Shown: positions 30,094 through 34,525 of the stretch, one piece after another
How the letters are laid out: every line of letters begins with the position of its first letter
Numbering within the stretch: position 1 is the first letter of the stretch
Virus record (IMG/VR): IMGVR_UViG_3300027763_000141
Coordinates: 1-34,525 of that record
Reading direction: 5' to 3' (one strand)
Length of the DNA stretch: 34,525 nt
Source: a virus
Translations under genes and position numbers: made by a program
Notes under the pieces: generated by a model
What the model was told of the DNA's origin: nothing
Seen by the model: only the letters and a program-made list of their open reading frames with translations
Databases searched by the model: none

Positions 30094-30491
30094 TATTTTC
30101 TCCTTACGGTGACTGAATATTGACTCTCAACGTTGAGTCCGGGGGGTAGCAGTTCGGGGTGTTCCTCCAAAAATTGTTTTACGTTACCTTGGTGCAGCCG
30201 CTTCTCGAACAACTCAGGTGCTTGATGCTCGATGATGAACTTACCCATCGACTCCCAATCGTTTGTCCAATAGCTTTGTTTTGTCGTGCGAAAGAACAGC
30301 CCTTCGGTTGTACGCACGCTCTCGACATTGTGTTCTTTGCAGTGGTCTAGCAATGCACCTTTGATCTTGGTCATCTGATCCTTAAGTGCCTCTTCCTGCT
30401 GCTTGAACTGTTGCAGTAACTCATCATGCTTGCCGCGCATTTTGAGGTAAATCTTTACAAGTTTTTCTACGGGTATTTGTTGATCATTCAT
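30093..30491 (-). CDS. Coiled-coil phage protein in the replication operon, function unknown
   Basis: A 132-aa protein starting MNDQQIPVEKLVKIYLKMRG. A Gln/Lys/Glu-rich helix (about 20-50) should form a coiled coil. It is followed by VESVRTTEGLFFRTTKQSYW and a C-terminal part with PELLPPGLNVESQYSVTVRR. This plan (coiled coil, 'ESIRT..G..YR', 'PPGVN.....TVNVR' end) recurs in small proteins of phage replication modules. I chose ATG 30491 (GGAG with 6-base spacing) over the TTG at 30503, four codons upstream. It is the first gene after the promoter at 30518-30546. It might be a recombination or replication accessory factor; that is only inferred. Confidence 0.7.
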   Translation of the reverse strand: MNDQQIPVEKLVKIYLKMRGKHDELLQQFKQQEEALKDQMTKIKGALLDHCKEHNVESVRTTEGLFFRTTKQSYWTNDWESMGKFIIEHQAPELFEKRLHQGNVKQFLEEHPELLPPGLNVESQYSVTVRRK

Positions 30492-30517
30492 GATACTCTC
30501 CAAGTGTCAGAAACTTA

Positions 30518-30546
30518 ATTATAATGACATATTCTACGCTAGTCAA
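30518..30546 (-). promoter_or_regulatory. Near-consensus sigma70 promoter, leftward
   Basis: On the minus strand TTGACT (30546-30541) is followed after exactly 17 bases by a perfect TATAAT (30523-30518). The -35 differs from consensus at one base and overlaps the stop codon of the SNF2 gene. Transcription would start near 30511 and read the coiled-coil, HTH, SSB-like and primase-helicase genes to the terminator at 25604. It implies use of host RNA polymerase. Confidence 0.8.
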
Positions 30547-32077
30547 GTAGATTCTTATATAAATCTATAACTTTTGAGTGAATGTCTATTTTATTGTCAA
30601 GAAGTTGGTAAATATGACGTTCTACTGATGAGCCTTGTAACTGAACCACCGTTGTGGGGTGGCGTTGCCCTGACCTATGCACCCGTGCGTTTGCCTGAGC
30701 GTATGTCTCAAGAGACGGTACAGGTCCCCACCAAACTACCGTATCGGCAGCGGTTAACGTCACACCGTGTGCGGCTGACTGGGGCTGGATTATAAGAACT
30801 CGTGGGTCTTGCGTGGTTTGAAAACGGGTAAAAATATCGGTGCGCTTGTTGACTGGCACATCGCCTGAAATGATCTCGGCAGTAATCCCGTCAGCTTGCA
30901 GCTTGCCAGCCAAAATATTGATGACATGCTTGAAAGGCACGAACACCAGAACCTTTTGGTTGGTTTCATCAATAACTTCTTTTAGTGCGGCATACCGATT
31001 TTTAACGTCAAACTCAATCGTTTCACCTGTGTCGGAGTACACCGCACCACAAGATATTTGCAGGAGCTTGTTCATGTTCACTGCAGCGTTGACTGATGTA
31101 ATCGCTTCGCCTGCCGCCTCGATAATCATGCGGTTCTTGAGCAGGGCATAGTACCTCTGCTGCTGCTTGGTCAACTCGACTGTACGCTTGACGTACGTCA
31201 TCTCCGGCAGGTCAAGGCACTCGTCTTTCGTAAACCGAATAGCGGGTTGCAGGGCTTCAAATACAATCTGCGTGGCGTTCGGTCTAGGTATCCACCGGAA
31301 CTGACTGACCTTGTTCATGACCATCTCACGAAACGTGGACAAGAACCGTGGAACGGTAACGGGATTAACGAGCTTTGCCAAGCCGTACGCATCGACAGGC
31401 GACTGTGCTGCAGGGGTTCCGGTCAGCATCCACAACCATGTATCAGCTTTAACCAACCCATTTAGTACCTTCCACCGTTTTGACTGCGTGTTTTTGTATG
31501 CGTTGGCTTCATCGACCACAATTAAATCAAAATTTGCTTGTTCAATCTCATCGCGTACAATCTCAACACCGTCATAGTTGATGATGACAAACTCAGCATT
31601 ACCGTTAATGATCTGTCTGCGCTTCTCTGCGTTGCCGTATGCGATGTCTACTGTGCGGTGTATTGCAAACTTAAACAAGTCTGCCCGCCATGCAATGTCC
31701 ATGATTGACATAGGGCAAATCACTAACACCCGCCGGATTCGCTTCTCACGCATCAGGTAGTCTGCTGCCCATATGACGCTACCGGTCTTGCCTGTGCCTT
31801 GCTCATTGAAGCAAAAGGCCCGCTTGTGTAACGTGAGGAATGCAGAAGTTGTTCGTTGGTGATCAAAAGGCTTGTACTGCCCGGGCCAAGCGTAGTGCCC
31901 CAAAATAGGACTTGGTACATTGCGTATCTTCATGTTCTTGAGGACCTGCGCTTCATCAAGCCCCCACCGTACAAGTACTTTACCTTCACCAAGGTCTTTG
32001 CTCTTAGGTATGACTGTCGTGATCTTCTGCGGGTTACGCAGTCGCAACAGCAATGCCTTATTGTCAACAATTTCCAA
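30539..32077 (-). CDS. SNF2-type superfamily 2 helicase/ATPase
   Basis: A 512-aa protein with the ordered SF2 motifs: a Q-like region (YKPFDHQRTTSAFL), motif I (FNEQGTGKTG), Ia (RVLVICPMSIM), II as DEAN in LIVVDEANAYKN, III (WMLTGTPAAQ), then the second RecA lobe with VLVFVPFKHV, V (ALIIQPQSAAHGVTLT-like) and VI (QANARVHRSGQR). The DEAN box and HRSGQ motif are typical of SNF2-family phage helicases, which translocate on duplex DNA and may remodel forks or displace proteins. The frame is open to TTG 32104, but TTG 32077 has GGAG with a 6-base spacer and gives a natural start (MEIVDNKALLLRLRNPQKIT), so I chose it. The substrate is unknown. Confidence 0.88.
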   Translation of the reverse strand: MEIVDNKALLLRLRNPQKITTVIPKSKDLGEGKVLVRWGLDEAQVLKNMKIRNVPSPILGHYAWPGQYKPFDHQRTTSAFLTLHKRAFCFNEQGTGKTGSVIWAADYLMREKRIRRVLVICPMSIMDIAWRADLFKFAIHRTVDIAYGNAEKRRQIINGNAEFVIINYDGVEIVRDEIEQANFDLIVVDEANAYKNTQSKRWKVLNGLVKADTWLWMLTGTPAAQSPVDAYGLAKLVNPVTVPRFLSTFREMVMNKVSQFRWIPRPNATQIVFEALQPAIRFTKDECLDLPEMTYVKRTVELTKQQQRYYALLKNRMIIEAAGEAITSVNAAVNMNKLLQISCGAVYSDTGETIEFDVKNRYAALKEVIDETNQKVLVFVPFKHVINILAGKLQADGITAEIISGDVPVNKRTDIFTRFQTTQDPRVLIIQPQSAAHGVTLTAADTVVWWGPVPSLETYAQANARVHRSGQRHPTTVVQLQGSSVERHIYQLLDNKIDIHSKVIDLYKNLLD

Positions 32078-32149
32078 CTCATTCTCCGATGCCAAATCGA
32101 CCAAACACGGTGTGCATGGTCTTATTATTTTTGGTACTGCTAGTACTAC

Positions 32150-32452
32150 TTACTTCTTCTTGCGTTCGCGCTTACTAACTTCTGATACTAGGTTGCGCTT
32201 TGCATCACGTTTAAATGAGCGGTTTACATTCGCATCTTCAACACGTACCCCGTGCTTAATCGAGCCGCCTTTATCAATCGCTTTCACGTGCGCTGCGTCT
32301 TTACCATCACCCTTCTGCAGCTTGCCTTCTTTGACTAGCGTAGCACGACCTTTGTTGCGTTCGGCACGTTCTTTAATGTGTTCGGGCTTGCCGCCGTACA
32401 ACGCATACTCACGCTTGTAATTTCGATCTTCTTTCGGATTCTTGTACGCCAT
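32150..32452 (-). CDS. Small basic HNH-like protein of the replication module
   Basis: A 100-aa, strongly basic protein: MAYKNPKEDRNYKREYALYG, a Lys/Arg-rich middle, then DAAHVKAIDKGGS (H55), followed by DANVNRSFKRDAKR (N77) and a poly-Lys end. The spacing of H, the GG turn and the N-R-S-F segment resembles the reduced HNH fold of small phage proteins seen next to helicase and nuclease genes. It may nick DNA or simply bind it. The first catalytic His of HNH appears as Ala or Ala-His here (AAH rather than DH), so activity is doubtful. It lies between the SNF2 and PD-(D/E)XK genes with short gaps on both sides. Confidence 0.6.
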   Translation of the reverse strand: MAYKNPKEDRNYKREYALYGGKPEHIKERAERNKGRATLVKEGKLQKGDGKDAAHVKAIDKGGSIKHGVRVEDANVNRSFKRDAKRNLVSEVSKRERKKK

Positions 32453-32453
32453 G

Positions 32454-33122
32454 TTAACCCCTTCCGTTGTGCAAGCAACTCAGCACCGCACAATGTTTTT
32501 TACATAGACCACTTGGTTTTGGATTCCATACATCGGTGTCATAAGCAGCTTTCATGCGGTTGTACGACTTTAACCACTTTAACCACAGTCCGTCAACATC
32601 CTTGAGTACATAACGGTCTTTAATGAAATCGTTACTGATAACAAACAGCAACCCTGCACGGACATCTTCGACCAATGGGAAGTGCTTGAATATCGCAAGT
32701 GCCATTAACTCAAGCTGCCCCTTGTCTGCGTACTTCGCATTGCGACCTGTCTTGTAATCCACTACACGTGCGATGCCCGTATCATGATCCACAATTACCA
32801 AATCTGCAATACCCCGCCACCATGCTTCGGGTGCGTCAAAGGCACAGGGCTGCAAGTTCTCAGTCAACCCCATCTCGTATTCGCAATGCTTATCGCCCTT
32901 CATTTCATTGAGTTTATCAAGCACAGGCTTAGCAAACGCAAACTGTGGGGGTAGTGGTGTTGCATCACGGATGTACAACTCAGCAGCGGTGTGAAACTCC
33001 TTGCCGTATATCGTGGCATCAGTCGGGGGTTCCTCGTACTCCTTGAGGACTTTGATATGGTAGAACTGCTTGGGGCATGACTCAAACTTCTTCATCCCGC
33101 TGTACGACCACGCTTTAGACAT
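32454..33122 (-). CDS. PD-(D/E)XK nuclease with iron-sulfur-type cysteines (Cas4/RecB-like)
   Basis: A 222-aa protein. The N-terminal motif WSYSGMKKFESCPKQFYH (5-22) and YGKEFHTAAE (39-48) precede the nuclease core: GIADLVIVD (D107), VVDYKTGR (D122, K124) and KGQLELMAL (Q136, the QxxxY-like helix). Four cysteines, C16 plus C207, C211 and C216 (LCKKHCAVLSC), match the split 1+3 arrangement that holds a 4Fe-4S cluster in Cas4 and AddB-type nucleases. The likely role is exonuclease processing of DNA ends in replication or recombination, or degradation of host DNA. The ATG at 33122 overlaps the polymerase stop (TGATG). GTG and TTG codons just upstream are less likely starts. Confidence 0.87.
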   Translation of the reverse strand: MSKAWSYSGMKKFESCPKQFYHIKVLKEYEEPPTDATIYGKEFHTAAELYIRDATPLPPQFAFAKPVLDKLNEMKGDKHCEYEMGLTENLQPCAFDAPEAWWRGIADLVIVDHDTGIARVVDYKTGRNAKYADKGQLELMALAIFKHFPLVEDVRAGLLFVISNDFIKDRYVLKDVDGLWLKWLKSYNRMKAAYDTDVWNPKPSGLCKKHCAVLSCLHNGRG

Positions 33123-34525
33123 CAACACGCCCCATAATTATCACCCGAACCTGACTCGCAATTCAAGGGCAAGCCTTGCGCCCAGTCAGGTGTCCAACGC
33201 ATACACTCTTCAACAAATTGTGTTGCATCATTTACTTCTTCATCACGCACCACGCAAGCAATCGCATCATGCACCGTCAACACAACCTTGTAACGCTTGG
33301 CTATACGCAACATCTGCTCGGCAATGATGCAACGTGCTACTGCTTGACACACGTTCTCAATAATCTTACCCCCGTATATACGGGTGCGACCACGGCGAGT
33401 AGCATAACTAAACTCGATGCCCTTCTCACCTTGCTCAAATTCAAGACCATCATAGCGCATCATCAAGCCGGATGGAAGCCATATTCCTGCCATTTTAGGT
33501 TTAATTGTAAGCACACCGCTAGGCATACCAAGATTCATACCTTCACCGTTTACCATCCGAATAAGTGAGGTCTGTGCGTCTTGCCATAGCTGCACTATGT
33601 CATCATTTGTTTTACGGTAAATCTCAATGATCCTCCGGGCCTCAGCGAGTTCTATATCAAACCCAAACGTCTTAAGCTGTGCCTGAAACTTCAATGCGCC
33701 CATGCCGTACCCTGCACCAAGAATCGTTGTCTTACCGACAAAGCGTTGATCTTTGTTGATCTGATCTTCTGCCACACCGTAGATAGCCGATGCCATTTTT
33801 TTGTACACATCTTCCTTGTTGGCAAAGCCTTGTACCAAGTCAGCCTGCCCTGCAAGCCAAGCGAGAACGCGGGCTTCGATCTGTGCTGAATCAGCGTCTA
33901 TGATCTTATAGCCTGTTGGGGCAATAATGGATTGCTTGAGCTTGTTTGCATTAGCCCCACGGCTCGGCAAGTTCTGCAGGTTGATCTTGTCATCACCACC
34001 AAACCGCCCTGTATGCGCTGCGTAGTATCGAATCGGCACAGGCAATAACCCACGCTTGGCAATATCAATGAAGCGTTGGGTGCGGGTTTCTTCAAGCGTT
34101 GACTTCGTACCTAGTCGTGCAGCAACAAGAGTCTGCACCCTAATATCCTCATGGTCAGCAAGTGCTTTGAACCCTTCGTCGCTCTTGGCAAGTGCGAGTG
34201 CTTCTTTGCCTGTGGTCAGGCTTACCTTCATCGGCGGCTCAACCCCAAACGACTTGAGCAATTCGGCAAACTTCAAGTTTGACATCAGTACATCTTTGGT
34301 CACGCTTGCATCGCTGAGTAACTGTTCTTTGCGTTCACGAATATCATGCAAGTGGTGCTCAAGCAAGGGCAGGTTCAGGTCAAGCACAGGCTCAATGAAC
34401 ATACGCAGGGTCAAGTCGATTATGCGGAACTCTTGCTTCGGGAATCCTTTAGCCATGAGATGAAACAACTTGTGCGTAATTTCGACATCGTTGATGCAGT
34501 AGTCACCGTATTGTGACAAATCGGA
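33122..34525 (-). CDS. Family A DNA polymerase, N-terminus cut by the window
   Basis: The frame is open to the right edge; SDLSQYGDYCINDVEITHKL reads through the TTG at 34519, so that codon is internal. The visible part holds the Exo III motif (YGDYCINDVEIT) of the 3'-5' exonuclease, then YYAAHTGRFGGDDKINLQNL, motif A (DADSAQIEARVLAWLAG), motif B (RFVGKTTILGAGYG) and motif C (LTVHDAIACVV). It copies the phage genome at the fork. The residue equivalent to E. coli Phe762 is Leu (codon at 33719-33721). Motif C is HDA where E. coli has HDE. The stop overlaps the nuclease start. It is the most upstream gene visible on the minus-strand operon. Confidence 0.93.
   Translation of the reverse strand, partial: SDLSQYGDYCINDVEITHKLFHLMAKGFPKQEFRIIDLTLRMFIEPVLDLNLPLLEHHLHDIRERKEQLLSDASVTKDVLMSNLKFAELLKSFGVEPPMKVSLTTGKEALALAKSDEGFKALADHEDIRVQTLVAARLGTKSTLEETRTQRFIDIAKRGLLPVPIRYYAAHTGRFGGDDKINLQNLPSRGANANKLKQSIIAPTGYKIIDADSAQIEARVLAWLAGQADLVQGFANKEDVYKKMASAIYGVAEDQINKDQRFVGKTTILGAGYGMGALKFQAQLKTFGFDIELAEARRIIEIYRKTNDDIVQLWQDAQTSLIRMVNGEGMNLGMPSGVLTIKPKMAGIWLPSGLMMRYDGLEFEQGEKGIEFSYATRRGRTRIYGGKIIENVCQAVARCIIAEQMLRIAKRYKVVLTVHDAIACVVRDEEVNDATQFVEECMRWTPDWAQGLPLNCESGSGDNYGAC

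Noticed and set aside
31920-32420. 166-aa plus-strand frame across the SNF2 and small HNH-like genes
   Set aside because: It spans two well-supported minus-strand genes and their gap, and its product is Ser/Arg/Leu-rich without domains.

Overview
The window is an internal piece of a tailed double-stranded DNA bacteriophage genome. It has no rRNA, no recognised tRNA and no cellular metabolic genes. Almost every base lies in tightly packed, often overlapping phage genes. The small head-tail connector, the tail-tube/stabilisation-type protein (10158-12287) and the three very large virion proteins (903, 1192 and 2122 aa) point to a podovirus-like virion of the kind common in environmental (marine and freshwater) phage sequences. 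The host must be Gram-negative if the signal-peptide protein and the 3TM holin work as inferred. A freshwater betaproteobacterium is possible, but this is only a guess from the style of the exported protein. Terminase, portal and major capsid genes are not in the window and probably lie to its left.

Layout. (a) 1-7770, plus strand: the 3' end of a connector gene, then small virion/tail-fibre genes, three glycine-rich adhesin-like paralogues, a 66-bp tandem-repeat protein and a short fibre protein. Two free-standing HNH endonuclease genes interrupt this set. (b) 7767-10148, plus: a zinc-ribbon protein followed by a lysis cassette (3TM holin, single-pass membrane protein, GH108 endolysin, exported cysteine-containing protein). 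(c) 10158-25602, plus: the tail-tube/stabilisation protein, a small conserved protein, a 903-aa virion protein carrying an intein-like Hint domain behind 19 glycines, a GNAT-like protein, a 1192-aa virion protein and a 2122-aa polyvalent protein with a zincin-like HExxH motif and an ADP-ribosyltransferase-like segment. (d) 25604-34525, minus strand, converging on the structural arm: a replication module read right to left. It holds family A DNA polymerase (cut by the window edge), a PD-(D/E)XK nuclease with an iron-sulfur-type cysteine set, a small HNH-like protein, a SNF2-type helicase, a coiled-coil protein, an excisionase-like HTH protein, a putative ssDNA-binding protein, a primase-polymerase/DUF927 helicase and a small protein. 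It ends at a strong intrinsic terminator.

How the parts work together. The right arm supplies replication: primase-helicase, SSB, polymerase, nuclease and SNF2 ATPase. A near-consensus sigma70 promoter at 30518-30546 probably drives its distal half, so the host RNA polymerase is used. The left arm supplies tail, adhesion, lysis and ejected internal proteins, with translational coupling throughout (ATGA, TAATG, TGATG and TTGA junctions). The most notable observations are the non-canonical Hint domain (C566 to N695, followed by Asp) in the 903-aa virion protein, and the two enzyme-like domains buried in the 2122-aa protein, which suggest effectors delivered with the DNA. The polymerase has Leu at the position equivalent to E. 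coli Phe762 and HDA in motif C. All functions are read from motifs by eye; no database search was run.
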